The notes below the pieces were generated by a model. It ran no database searches. It saw nothing but the letters and a program-made list of their open reading frames with translations, and was not told the DNA's origin. From contig NZ_JAJAEL010000039.1 in NCBI RefSeq assembly GCF_020447205.1, positions 444,984-493,635 of the forward strand: 48,652 nt of DNA. The letters run 5' to 3'. A program made the translations under genes and the position numbers. This DNA comes from Thalassolituus alkanivorans (GTDB lineage Bacteria; Pseudomonadota; Gammaproteobacteria; Pseudomonadales; Oceanobacteraceae). This document shows, piece after piece, positions 1 to 15,000 of the stretch; position 1 is the first letter of the stretch, and each line of letters starts with the position of its first letter.

Positions 1-1
1 T

Positions 2-3000
2 GCTAACCCAGCACTCGGTGGGCGCAGTGCTTCGGTTATTCTGAATGAAGTAACCGGGGCATCCGATTCGGATCTGAATGGTCTGATGGAGGTGTTTGGT
101 GATAAAGCGAATATTATTATTGCTAATCCTAACGGCATTACCTGTGACGGCTGTGGTTTTATTAATACTGATCGCGCTTCTATGATTACTGGCCGGTCCT
201 TCTACAGCGACGATCAGCTTAACTTTGATATTCGGGATGGCTCTGTTCGCATTGAAGGTGAAGGTCTGAGTTACCGTTATAAACCAAAAGCGCTTGATCT
301 TTTAGGGCGTTACATTGGTATTCATGGTGAAGTCGATGTGCCTGATTCATTGAATATTATTGCCGGAACCTATGATCTTAATTATGACGCTCTGATCTCA
401 GATGATAATTCTTCAACTGCAGTCACGGTTAAAAGTCCGGAAGGAACTCCTGACCGGGCACTGGCAATTGACGCGAGTGTTTTTGGCGCAATGCAGGCCG
501 GTAAAATCAATATTATGGGGACAGAGAAAGGCTTGGGGGTAAAGGCTGATGGTTATCTGTTTTCTCATGCAGATGATTTGTTTATTTCTTCTGCTGGTGG
601 GCTGACGGTATCAGATGCTGATGCTTTCAAAAAGTTGACGCTTGTCGCTGAAGATGAACTGAATATTACAGATGATTTGATTGCCAATCTCTCAGTATCT
701 GTTTCCGGTAATGTTGTTTCTACAGGAGATACTACATCCATTATTACTCAGGATCTGACAATTAATGCTGACTCTGAGATTGATTTAAATGGTGAGACCA
801 AATCGCTGAACTTATTGTTGAGTTCAAATAACCTGAGATCCAGTGCCAACTTATTGGTTCTCAATGATGCAGATATACAGACTGTAGATAATGCTCTGTT
901 TCAGGATGGTGACATCAGGATAAATACGGCGTCTCTGGTCGGTGGAAAGTTCGGATTTCTTGATAGTGTATTATCCGTCAATATTTTAAATGCCAATACG
1001 CATCAATGGGGTATAAATAATAGCCGGTTTGAAGTGTCTGATCTGACATTAGCGACAGACGAGAGTTATATCGATAACGCATTTATACTTGTTAATCAGC
1101 TGGATGTTAACGCTGGAAGTATGGTCGTAACAGGCTCAAGAATGAGTGGGCTTGATATGCGCTTTCAGGGATCCAGTCTTGGCCTGACAGATTCTTCCTG
1201 GTTATTTAATAATATTGACGCCAAAACGGAAGCGCTGGATCTTAAGCAAGCATTGCTGATGTCTTATCGTACTGATCTGAATACGGCTGTGCTGATCTCG
1301 GAAAACTCATCCTATTATAGTGAAGTATTACAATTTAGAGCTGGTGCTGATTTTACCAGTCAGGGTGATACCTTTCAGATACTGTCTTTTAGTGGCGAGA
1401 TCGGAGAGTCTGATGCCGGAACCCTGGATATTAATGCTGGTAATGCTGACTTCTCTGATACAAATATCCGCACAGAACGTTTTAACCTTACGGGCAACAA
1501 TTTGGCCCTGTCAGCAGGGGAGATGCTGGCCTCAGATATTTTCGTTACATCCTCTTCGTTTGTGGCAAAAGAATCGGCCCGGATTGTCGCGACAAATGAG
1601 TTAGCCGTTGTTTCAGATACTATTGTTGCCAATGCACAAATGTATGGCGGTAATCTGAGTGTCGAAGCTGCCGATGCAGCATTATCCGGGCGGTATGAGG
1701 CTGCTGATAATATGTCGATAACCTCTGGTCAGCTGGCGACAAAAAATTCTGTTATCTCGGCCAGAAACTTAGCAGTGAGCGGTCAGGATTTGGCTCTTGA
1801 TGCAACACAAATCAATGCTCAGGATGTTGTTTTATCTGCAGATGATGATGCTTCTTTCTCTGGAAGTGTCAGTGCTGAAGACTTAAAAATCAGTGCTCAG
1901 AATATTGACATTACAGGCCAGATGCAGCTTGAAAATAGCGCACAGCTGACCGCCACTAATGCTTTGTCGGCAAATTCCATACTAATTACAGCTGATGATT
2001 TTGCTGCTACAGCCAGCCAGTTAAGTATAAATCAGGCAGATATTCAGACTGGTGCAATCCAGTTGCATGCAAATAAAGATGCAAAGCTTTCCGGCTCCAT
2101 TGTTGCAAATGAATTAACTCTGACTGCTGATAATGCTGAGGTTAGTGGTGATTACGCATTGTCAGACACTATGGTGGTAACAGCAGGCAATCGCCTGAAG
2201 TCTGATCGTATAGTGGCACAAGCTATAGACTTGATGCTTACTGGTAACAATCTGGAAATTAATAATAATCAATTAACAGCCAGTCATATATCTCTTGAAG
2301 CACAACAGGATATTGAGTTATCCGGATCGGTGAAAGGCAAGGTTTTACTTGTTAATGGACGAAATGCAGATATCTCTGGTCATTACAATCTGGCCGATAA
2401 CCTGTCGGTAACTGCCGAAAATCAACTGACGATTAATGACAGTGATATTACAGCAAAAAATTTCAGTTTGTCTGGTAATGATCTTAAAGCATCTGAAGTA
2501 ACTGTTTTTGCTGAAAATGCAAAATTGGAGGCAATGAATGATGCTTCTCTTTCGGCTTCCGTTACCGGGAACAGTCTGAGCATCAATGCACAAAATGTTA
2601 ACTTAAGCGGACAGTACCAGTTGGCCGGTAATGTACAGATCAGTGCTGAGAATCGTTTGACAACAGATGATGCTGAAATTAATACGGCAGATTTGGCATT
2701 GTCAGCTACTGACCTGACTTTTTCGCAGACGGATATCCGTGCAGTAAACAGTCAGTTAACAGCAAAAAAAGATCTGACTTTTTCCGGCAGTGTGGTTGGT
2801 ACCTCCTTGAGTGTACAAGCGAGTAACAATGCCAGCCTTACCGGGAACTATGCTTTATCAGATGTATTATCCGTTGCAGCAGGCAATGAGCTGAAAGTGA
2901 ATGGTATTGTAGCTGAAGCTGTTAATCTGATGCTGGCGGGAGATAGAGTCAGTGCCGATAGTGCTGTGCTGGAGTCTGATCAGACAGTTTTGACTGCAAC

Positions 3001-6000
3001 GAATGATTTGATATTGTCGGGCTCCATTGTCGGTAATGATTTAATAATCAATGCTGCCAATGCAGATATTTCCGGTCAGTATGGTCTGAGTAATAGCCTG
3101 TCTGTTGCAACGACAAATCAGTTAATGGCCGATAATATGATTGCTGTAACCGATCAGCTGAAACTTGATGGGCAGATTCTTGTATTAACCAATGCTGATA
3201 TAACTGCAGATTCTTTATACTTGACCAGTCGTCAGGATACGCAGCTGTCAGGGGTGGTTAAAGGAAATAATTTAATTGTTCGTGCAGCCAATGCAGATCT
3301 GTCAGGTCAATATCAGCTGTCTGATCAACTGTCTGTGATCGCCAGTGATAAACTTACTGGTCAAGATGTGAGTGCTTCTGCCAAAAATATTAGTCTTGGC
3401 AGTCAGAATATAATCCTTACCAGTGCCGGCTTGGCAGCAGATAATATCCATCTGGTAGCTGATGAAGATATAAAAATTTCAGGATCAGCTAGCGGTAATA
3501 GCCTGACGATTGCCGCGCAAAATACCGATTTAAGTGGGCAGTATCAGTTTTCTGATAATATCACTGCCCGGGCAGAAAATCAGCTGAGTACCGATAATGC
3601 TGATATAACCACTGCCAGTTTAATATTAACTGCTGCAGATCTTGTGCTGACTGAAACCAATATTGTTGCGGACAGTACTGAATTGGTGGCAGACAGGGAT
3701 CTGAGTTTGTCAGGTACGATGAAAGGTAACTCGCTGACTGCTCGGTCAGGTAGTGATGCACAACTATCAGGTGAATACGTTCTGTCAGACACGCTATCAG
3801 TTACAACTGATCGGGACCTTATTATTGATGGGGTTGTCGCGCAAGCCGTTAATCTTATGCTGAACGGCGATAACCTACAGGCCCATAATGTAATGCTTGG
3901 CGCAGATCAGGCTAAGTTGATGGCGAATCAGAATCTCACAATTTCTGGTTCGTTAACCGGTAATTCTTTAGATTTAACTGCGAGCAATGTTAATGTGGCG
4001 GGTGATTATAAACTTGCCGATAACCTCAATATTGTTGTTGCAGATAAGCTGACTGCAACTGATGCTGATTTTACAACAAGTGATCTTAACTTGGCTGGCA
4101 ATAATATAAGTGCAGTAAATATCGATATAAATGCAGAAGCAACCTCTCTGATAGCTAAACAGAATCTTAATCTTTCAGGCAGTGTCAGCGGTAACGATTT
4201 AATTGTCCAGGCGGGTTTTGCTGAAATAGATGGCTCCTATTCTCTGGCAGATCAACTGTCAGTGATAGCTCAAAGTGACATAACTTCCACGACTGTCAGC
4301 ATTAATGCCAACAACCTGAACCTCAAAGCTGATAATATTACGCTTGATAATCTCGAAGTTTCTGCTGGTAGCAGCTACTTAAATGCAGATAAAAATATTA
4401 GTCTGACTGGAACTGGTTCTGCCCCCGTTATCAGTGGCGACCATTTATCGGTAAATGCTGGTACTGATATTACTTTAACGGGTAGCTACCTGTTGGCAGA
4501 TGATATGTCGGTAACCGCAGGTCATGATCTGGATGTCGACAATATTGCCGCTAGTTCTGTAAACATCTTGCTGCAAGGCAATAGTATCAGTGCTCATGGT
4601 GTGACTCTGGAAGTAAATGAGGCACAACTGAATTCAAATAATGAACTGAGTTTAGATGGCGATATTAGCGGTAATAACCTGACTGTCACCGCTGACCAGG
4701 CTGAAATAAGTGGTAGTTTTGATCTGTCAAGCACGTTGTCCGTAATAACCGATAACGAATTATTCATCGATGATGCCCACCTTTCTGCCAGTGCGCTTGC
4801 TCTGAAGGCAGACGACTTGGTCATGAATAATGTAAGTTTAACGACTGACACAGCCAGTCTGGTTGCTGATAACGATATTGAGCTGAAGACAATAACTGCC
4901 AATACGACAACAGCTAGTTTGGATGATGATTACCAGTGGTCAGATCAGTTTTCGGTATTGGCAGGTAATAACCTTGTTATCAATAATATGGTTTCAGCAG
5001 CAATCAATCAGATGTTGAATGCTGGTAACAATGCACAATTACATAGTGTTGAATTATTAGCAGATACCGCAACGATAATCACAGCTCAACAACTTGATCT
5101 CAAGGGGCGGGTTGATGCGACCAGTCTTAATCTGACCGCGGCCGATGCCTCTGTTAGCGGTACTTATAAGCTGGCGGATAGTCTGGCGATAACGACCAGT
5201 AATGATCTGGGGCTAAACAATACAGATATCAATTCAGACAAGCTGAGCGTGGCAGGGAATAACGTTAATGTTTCCGCAAGCCGTGTGAATGCAGACGAAA
5301 TTCAGTTGACCGCTGCTCAGCAGCTGAATCTGGTCGCTGCTATCGCCGGGGAATCCCTCACCGTAACTGCAGATACTGCTTCGCTGCAGGGGCAGTTTGA
5401 CTTATCTGATACGTTGTCGCTGACTACAGATACTCATGCGGTACTGAATAACAGTGATGTTGCGGCAAAAAATCTTGAGTTCAGAGTCGGTGATGGCGAA
5501 GCACTGCTTAAAAATAGCAGCATCATAACTACAAGTACCGACTTAATTGCAGATGATGTTAATGTTAAAAATAGTATTCTGAATGGCGCTTCTGTTGAAA
5601 TCAGCAGTAATAACCTGATTTTAGATGCTGACAGTGAGCTTGGTGCAGACAATGTTGATATTAATGTTGCAGGCAGGGTAGAAAATTCAGGAAACATTCT
5701 GGCGGCTGATGAGCTAAGCGTAATCGGTAGCAATATTAGCAATAACGGTAGTGTGGCTTCTTTTGCCAATGCAGTAATTAAGGCCGCAAATGTCTTTGAA
5801 AATAATGGTGTCCTTACCGCTGATAGTCTTGTTCTGAGTGGCAGTGATGTAATTAATAATAATCAGTTGGGGGCTGAGTATTTAGACCTAACTTATCAGA
5901 ATCTGGCTAATAATTCCGGAGCTGATCTGGTATCAGGCAATACGGTCTATACCGCAAAGTCTGATACTGCGCTATTTAATAATCATGGAACACAGACGAT

Positions 6001-9000
6001 CACCGGAACCGTCAGCTGGCAGTCAGAGGGTGGATCTGCTGGAACATATATCAATGCCGGCACGCTGCAAGGTAGCCATGATGTTAATTTTTCTGGTCTT
6101 GATTCCGTTGAAAATCATAAGTTGGGAGTGATTTTGTCTAATGGCGCGGTTCAGATCGGAAATGAAAAATTTATCCAACAAGGGCGCATCGACGCTAGTA
6201 CGCTGAATATTGTTCGTGATCGACAGGAATTCTTTAATCAGGGAGATGTTTTTGCTGACACTCTCAATATCGACTCCTCTGCAGGCTTGGTGAATGGTGG
6301 AAATATTGTAACTGAAATAGCGACGATTGACCTGAGCAAAAACAACCCTGCAACCTATAATCGTTTTATCAGTCATGAAGGTAGCATGCTCAGTGCCCAC
6401 GATCTGAGTATCTCTGGTGCAGATATTGATAATGCCGGACAGTGGGTTGCGACAAATATCAGTGTTACAGGAAGCAATGGTGTAACTATAAAGCCCGACT
6501 TTCTTAATCGCAAAACTGGCGTGATAACTCAGCGGTACAGTGAAAGTGAGTCGGGATCAGTTCTTGATTTTGGATCGGCAATATTTTCTGGTTTTGATCG
6601 TTTTTTCAATATGGGGTCTATTGAGTCAGATGAGTTGATTCTGGTCAAAAATATTCGTGAGTTTTCTAATAATGAAGCTGACCTGGCAACCCATCAGGCA
6701 AATAATACTTTAAACGAGGCTGCGGGAATCAGAAGTGCTGGTGGGCTCATAATTGAAAATGCCGGTTCAGTTACGAACAGCGGTCTGCTGATTGCTTCAT
6801 CCTTATCAATGAGTGGTGGTCCGCTTAATAATCAGGGCATTATTGGTGCTGGAGAGGCAAAAATTTCGCTCGCGGATAACCTGCTGACAAATAATGGAAC
6901 TATTTATCAGTCTGGGCTTGTATTAAACGATGCTCAGAGAAACAGGATTTTAAATAATCCAGATGCGGTATCCAATCAGACAACGGCAGGTGTGTTCGAC
7001 CTTAATTCAGGCAGTTTTGTAAATGGTGATAATGCATCCGTTGAAATAACTAATGGCAGTATTGCATTAACAAAAGGACATCTTGAAAACCGTGGACTGA
7101 TTCGTGAACTCAATGATGGCAATATAGAAACGGCTCTGCATCTTAACGGCATTGGCCTTCTGGAAAACTATGGTGATATATCATTGACCAGTGCGCTGGT
7201 TCTGAAGGATGCTGGTGCGCTCAGAAATTATGGATCTGACAGTTATATTCAAGCCGGATCAATTACAGGAGCCCCGGCTGCTGTTCTGGAGGATATCCAT
7301 AATGATGGTATCTTGTTGGTACGGGATCAGATTGATTTACAATCCAAAACTATCTCTAATAACATCGGGGCGAGTATCTTCGCTAATAACATCAGTCTGA
7401 CCAGTCAGGATCTGATCTCTAATGTTGGTTTTATGCAAAGTGAAGCCGATCTTTCATTAAAAGCGAACCGGTTACACAATGGTGGTGAATTAATCGGTAA
7501 GGGTACAACCTCTGTCACAGTCAATCGTCTTGAAAATGAGCACCTGATTTATGGCAATACCCTGAATGTTGGCAGTGCTTCACAGCATATCAACGAAGTC
7601 AGTGTCTCTTCTGCCATCCGGACGCAAGCGCTTGCAGAAAATCAGCCCACCGGACTTGTTGCTGCTGAAACACTGAATCTTTATATCAACGGAATTATGG
7701 GCGGAGTTTATCAGGCCTCGAATATCTTTATTGATGGTAACGATCTGTCTGTTTCAGGCGCGCTAATTGGTGATAATCAGATTGATATCAACGCAAATAC
7801 ATTAACGGTTCAGCAGCAAGGCAATATCGATATCGGCAATGGCGCAGGCCTGAGTCGGTGGAATATTACCGGAGCCCTGAATAATCATGGTGATATAGAT
7901 TTTACCTCCGACCTCAACATCACCTCTGCTTCATTCCAGAATACTGGTAACGTTCGTGGAGAAGCAGACTTCGAGATCGATACTGGCCGCTTTGAAAACC
8001 GTTCAACGGGAGTTATCTCGACCAAGAATTCTGCTTCGGGTAACGGCAGCAGCATCCGTATATCCGGACTAGCCGATGGATTCTCCGCTGCAGATAAAGC
8101 GTCTGACTGGATTAATAATGGTCAGATACATTCTGATGATGGATTGGATATTGCGGCTGAGAACATCATTGTTAATGGCAACGTTAAGGCATCGGGTGAC
8201 AGCCAGTGGCACTTTAATCAACTGCTGAATAATGACCGGATTACTATAGATGGCATCTGGTCCCTGGGTACGGCAGAGAACCGTTCCGGAAGTATTATTA
8301 ATAATGACCGGATGTACGCAGAGGCGATTGATGCTTATCTTTCCGGGGATGTCAATAATATGGTGGGTTCAAAGATTGTCGCTTATAACGATGATGTTAC
8401 GCTAGATACTCTTGGGAATATATATAATAAAACTGGTTCGTATATAAATGCTAAAAACTCGTTTCACCTGACTTCTGTTGGCAATATTAATAATAACGGT
8501 TCAATTGAATCCCTTGGTGCAGGTGTATGGAATACCTTGTCGGCGATCAATGTTAATAATGGCTACGCTGATTCGGATAAGCAGGGTGTTGGGCTTATTA
8601 ATACAGCTGGTTCACTCCTTTTGCTGAATGGTAATCTTAATAATCAGGGATATAGGCGTAGTGATTCGACTATTTACCATGAGCAGGTTTCGAATTATGA
8701 TTTTTCATATTGGAGAAAAAAGGAATGTACTAAGAAAGTTGCTGGTAGCTGTGTTTCAAAGGCGACGCGTTATTATTATAAACATTCGGTCGATTATTTA
8801 TCCGGTTATGTGTTTAATGATTATGCTCGCAGTCAGGTGCTGAGTGGAGGTGAGATAAAACTTAATAATGGTGATCTGAATAATATGGTGGGAGATGTTT
8901 CTGCTGCCGGAAATATTAAGATACAAGGAGCACTTAATAATGGTAGTGAAAAGACTTCATATATACTGAATGAAGTTAGTTGGCAGGATAAGAATGTTAA

Positions 9001-12000
9001 CAATGAGCAGCATAAAGAAACATACGGGTTGTCACTAGAGTCCAGGTATAATTCCTCGAATGGTAAGGTTTCAACTGCTGCAAAAGAATTGATTGAATCA
9101 AAGATCAGTGTGGTTGGGGGGAAATATTATTGGGATACCATGTGGAGTGATGATCTTACATCAAATAATAAAGAAGGCTCATCTAAAGCTCCAGGCTCCT
9201 TTGAATCGGTGAATGAATTTTCTCTTGGTCAAATAACATCAGGTGGAAACATTTCATATCAAGCTGATAAATCATTTAATAATATTGGAGTTGTTAATGC
9301 CAAGAGTATCACTTCGGAAAGTCAGGAGGATTTTTCAGAAGGAATTTATTCGAGTGTTTCTGAAAGTAATTCAGAAGTTGATGCGGAAGTGGCAGGTGCT
9401 TTTAGTAAAGGAAGCTTTTCTAATGGTGCCGACAGCGTTGTGGTGGATGTTGCCAACAGTGAACCAACCCCAACGATCTCCCTGCTTTCATTTATTATTC
9501 CAGGCCTGTCATTCGATGCCCTCAATGCCGCCTCTGTAGCAGGTGATAAAACGGCCGAAGAATTAGCAGCACAAGCTGCACTTCAGCAACAACTGAGTGC
9601 TATTAGTGCCGGGGGATCAGGGTGGAAATTATCCGGCAACTATTGGCAGGACAAAGGCCAGTACACTCCAGAGGTTGAAAAACATACCCGTGTAGGTAAC
9701 AACCCTCCGCGCCTCAATAATTGGCAGGGGGCTGATGTTTCAATTGAAGGCCTCCAGTATCAGTCTTTAACTCCAGTACTGGGGGATGGCACTCCGCAAT
9801 GGCAAAATAAAACAACCAGTCTGGCTGAAATACAGAACGTCACTACCGGATCAGTTAACCTGCCTGACACAACGGACTGGATTAACAGCATCAATGCCCC
9901 CGACCTGAGTGCAACACGTGCTGAGCTTAACCAGGCACGGAGTAGTCTGAATAAAGGTCAGGACCGCAGCATGAATAACGGCCGCGCCAGCCTGTTTGAT
10001 CTTGATCCTGATATCCTCAGCAGAATTATTGCCGACACCGAGTATGAGCTGCAGCCTGACTACATTTTTAAACGGCTTACAGATACTCAGCTGCCCGATA
10101 CAGAGCCGGTATTCTTACTGGACCCGTATCAGGAAGCTCAGGCTATTACCCAGGCTGCACTGGCACAAACCGGTACCGCCTACTTCTCGCCCGACTGGTC
10201 CAGCTCGGCAGAGCAACGTCAGGCGCTGTATGACAACACCGTCAGTTATCTTGAGCAGCACCAGAGCAATGGCAACCTTCAGGTAGGGCAGGCACTCACC
10301 CGTGATCAGATTGCCCAGCTCGAAGCACCGATGATCTGGTATGTCAGCATGAACATTGGTGGAACTCAGCAGTTGGTTCCTACCGTTTATCTGCCTGAGG
10401 CTACGCTTGAGCAAATTACTACCCCGGCAGCGGGCAGTATTGTGGCTGATAGCATGGATATCAGCGTGGGTGACTTTACAAATACTGGCAATATTAATGT
10501 TAAAAACAGCGCGAATATCTATGCCGAAAGCTTTAAAAACCAGCGCAATGTTATGCGCTTTGGCGATGGCACCAACTACAACACCATTGCCGGTAACGGG
10601 GGGAATATCTCAGCGGGTAGCCTGAGCGTTGTTGCCAGTAATGACATAAACAACAATGGAGGTAGCCTGACCACTTCTGGCGATATGAATCTGCAGGCCG
10701 GTGGTGATATTAACTTCAATGCCCTGCAACTGGATCGCCGCAGTCAACGTGGTAAAAACATTGATGAACATACCGAATTCCTCACCAGCCAGATCCGTAG
10801 TGGCGGTAATGCCAGCTTCCGTGCCGGTGGCGACTTTAACTCCGAGGCCGCCAAATTTGACATCGGCGGCGATGCTCTGGTCGATGCAGAAAATATTAAT
10901 CTGCAGGGTGTAACTGAGCGCGATTATCAGCAGCGCTACAGTGAGAAGAAAGGCACCTTCAGCTCGTCAAAAACCACCACGCAACAGGAAACCCTGACCT
11001 TTCAGGGAACTGAACTTGGCGCAGGCGGCAATCTGTTACTGAATGCCCGTAATGATATGACTCTGGTCGGAGCTGATGTCAGTGCCGGTGGTAATGCCAC
11101 ACTGAATGCCGAAAATAACATCCTGATTACCGCTGGTATTAATCAGGACAGCTACAGCAAAGAGAAAAGTGGCAGTGGTGTTGCGACCACCAGTGCGCAA
11201 CAAAAAGGCCATGTAAAACAAGAAGCTGTTGGCAGTACCATCCGGGCAGGTGGTGGTGCCGGACAGGGATGTGCCAATGCCGAGAGTGCAGGATGCACAG
11301 GATCGGCCAATTTACAGATCAACAGTAACGGTGGTGATGTTGCGATACTGGCGTCTTCAGTGGCGGCAGAGAATAACATCACCCTCGGTGACACCAACCT
11401 GCTGCGCGACGAAAACGGCGCACCGGTACTGGATGATAACGGTCAGTTTATCAGCGCCGATGGCAGCAGCATCGGTAATCTCACCGTGGGTACCGTGGAA
11501 TTAAAAGACGAAGAATGGAACGTTAAACAATCCGGCCTCAAAGGCCCGCTGAAAAACCTCGCCTCCGCCGCTATGTTTGTTGCCGGCAGCATGGGCGTTA
11601 CCTCTCAACTCGAAGCCCTGGGTGTTGATACCACCCTCACCGTTGGCCACAGCGAAGAACAGCGGGTTGAAACCACCCATAATGCCACCTCAAGCGTGGA
11701 TGCTGGCGGCAACCTGATTGTGCGGGTGGATGATCACCTGCAGGTTGACGGCAGCCAGATCAATGCCGCAGGTAATGGCTATATTGAGACCGGCAGCACC
11801 ACTATTACTGCCGTGATGGACACCACCACCACCACCGAAAGCAGCAGCGAGCAAACGGTTGCTTCTACCAAGCCTGCAGTGGGCAAGCAGGAAGTAACGG
11901 TTGCTGGTGTAACCGCTACCGACCATACCGAAACCACCACCACTACCCAGGAAACCGCCGTTACCGCGGGCCTTAATGTGGGTGGCAATCTGATTATGAA

Positions 12001-15000
12001 CAGCGAAGGCGATATTAATCTCCTCGGTTCTGATCTCAGTGCAGGTGGCGATGCCAGCCTCACTGCGCAAAATATTAACGTCGAAGGCGTAACCGAAAAC
12101 AGCAGCACTACTCATACCGAAAAAACCGAAGTCAGCACCACTTCGCTGGGCGTTAAAAACGCCTACGTCGATGCCGTTTACGCCGCCGATGCCGTCGCTC
12201 AGGCCGGAGCCGATGTTGAAGCTGCCAAAAATGCTCTCGCCGATGCAGAGCGCCGTATTAAAGATGGCAGTCTGGCGGCCAGTGCCCTGGATGACTACAA
12301 AGCGAACCTTGCTGCCGCCACCACTCAGCTGGCACAGGCTACGCTGAACTTTGCCGCAGCGGGCGCTACGGCCGCAGGATCGACCGGCACCGGCGGCTTC
12401 TACGCCAGCGCCAGTGCCCAGACCACCACCACCGAAAAAGAAAGCACCAGCACCAGTCAGACTTATGTTGGCTCCAATATTAATGTGGGTGGCAATGCTT
12501 CCTTTAATGCCACCGACGCCCTCAACATTATTGGCTCATCGGTTAATGTGCAGGATCAGCTGGCACTTAACGGCAACAGCGTCACCATTACCGCCGGAAC
12601 GGAAGAAAGCACCAGCAGCTCCAGCGAGCAGACATACAGCGCCGGCATGAGCTTCAGCAACAGTGGTGGTAATGATTCTTTCAGTGCCAACGCCAGCGCT
12701 AACAGCAGTGAGTCTGACAGCTACTCCAAAACCCACGTTAACAGCAGCATCAATGCCGGCAGCTTAACCAGCACCAGTGACCAGCTCACCATTGCCGGTG
12801 CGAATATCGAAATTCAGAACGATATTGACATCACCACCGGCCAGCTCACCATTGCCAGTCTGCAGGACGAAAGCCGTTCCAGCAGTCATAGCGAAGGCTA
12901 TAACGTTAGCGGCAGCGTGGGTGGCAGTCTGCCTATCGACCCAAGCAACGTCGGCGGTAACCAGAACGACAGCAGCAGCGACAGCAAGTGGGTAAACAAC
13001 CAGACCACCCTTATCGGCGGAGCATCCGGTAACGGCAAAGTCACCATCAACGCCGACACCACCGAAATCACCGGTGCCACCGTTGCCAGTGCCACACGTA
13101 ATGAAGACGGCACCCTAACCGACAACGGCAACCTGGCGCTCATCACCGACGAGCTGACCATCAACAACCTCTACGATCACAACACCAGCGAAAGCCGTGG
13201 CGTAAATCTGAGTGTAGGAACCGGCTGGTCGGGTGATAAGCCCGAGACCGACGACAACGAAGGCTATGCAAGTGGCAGTACCACCGTCGGCTTAACGAAC
13301 AACGGCCACAACACTGAACAAACCACCTACGCCACCCTCGGCGGCGGCACCGTGCAGAAAAAAGACGGTACGGCGCACGATATTGCTGATGTAAATAATG
13401 ACCTGAGCAACACCCAGGAAATCACCCTCGACCAGCAGACCGGCGGGCTGGATGCCACGGTGACGGTGGATCATCGGTTATTTAGTGATGGTGGGCAGAA
13501 TGCAATAGCGAAAGACGTTGTCGATAGTGTTGAGCACGGTAAAGAAATCGTTCAGGCCGCTAAAGACGTTGCCAATACCGATCAAAGTGCCCTGGATTTC
13601 TTCAGTAACGTCAACAACTACGCAACCGAACGAAAAGTGCTGGCAGCGGCGGCAGCCGATGAAAAACAACAAAATAAACTGCGCGGTGACGAAGGTGCAG
13701 AAGGCAGTGAAGAAGGTCTGCAAAAGCTGAGTGATGCACTGACCGATGCCCAGGGGCTGGAAAACGGCGCAGACATCTCGCTTTACGATGGCTCGCAACT
13801 GCAGGACAACACCCTCGCCATCGACAGCACCGCCGTCAACAAAACCGAAGTTGAAGGTGCGTACCACGAAAATGGTGATGGTATTTACGTCAATATCGAC
13901 AACACCGATATGACCAATAGTACCGACACCGTATCAACGCTGGTGCATGAACAGACCCGTCATCGTTTGGCACAAGAAGGTCAGACCGGCAGCCTTAGCC
14001 GGGATGATCAAACCACACTGGCCACCAATCATGGTGACCGTGCCGGAGAGGTCTGGGATGCCTACAGCGGTCTTGCCGGAATCAGTACGCAGGGAAATGG
14101 TACACAACAGCAATGGAATGCAGCTAACCAAAACAGCAGTAATGTACAACAAGGCACACAGAACATTGCTGCCATTAACAATAATGAACTCAAAGCCCGT
14201 CAGCTGAACCGGAATGAAGCCAGCCTGCTGGATCAGGCACGGGCCAATATCAACAACAAAGCCAACCTGAGTGCAGAACAAAAGGCGCAGGAAATTGCTG
14301 ATCTTGAGGCGTTGGCCTGTGTCGCAGTGGAGTGTGCTGCAGGGGTGTCTGAACATGACCCTTTGTATGAAAAAGTAAGAGGGTTGCAGGACAGGGGTCA
14401 GGAACTGAAAGCACAGGGCGAAGATATAAAAAGCACCCTGAATGTTTTTGGTGTAAACACCCAGGCAGCGGACGACGACTTTGCCTATGGCCTGAAAGAT
14501 AAGATCGATGACAAGATTACCAGCCATGAAAATATCGTAGCCGGAACTCAGCAGTCCGTAGCAACCGCTGGTGGCATGATAGAAGCGGCAGGCGGAGCCC
14601 TTATTGCTACGGGGGGTTGTGCTGCAACAGTCGGTTTGGGTTGTGGTGTTGCTATCTTAGGTGGCGGAGCGCTGGCCTCGCATGGCACAACGCAGGCCAT
14701 TGACAGCTACAACGAACTGATCGCCGATCATCAATACCAGAGCGGCAGCAATGTACTGAACTCGTTCAGTGCAGATACCCACCCCGGAGAGGTTAGCCCA
14801 ACCACCGATGCCGGGATTGATTTAGCTATTGGTACGGTAGAAGCTGCCGGCGGTGCCCTCATCGGTAAGATGGGGATGATGCTGAAAGAAGGCAGTGAGG
14901 TTGCTGGTAATGCTGCAACACAGGCGAGAAGGGAAGAAGGTAGCTCATTTAGTGGAAATAATGGATCGTATGATGCGGAGGGGGATTTTGGTTATCTTAA

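Noticed and set aside
1688..5620. Possible CRISPR array because of regular spacing
   Set aside because: The period is 228-234 bp, lies in frame within a beta-helix protein and has no conserved short repeats with unique spacers.
13934..14527. 197-residue open frame antisense to the cdiA pretoxin
   Set aside because: cdiA is clearly coding on the plus strand here; the antisense frame has no domain or ribosome site.
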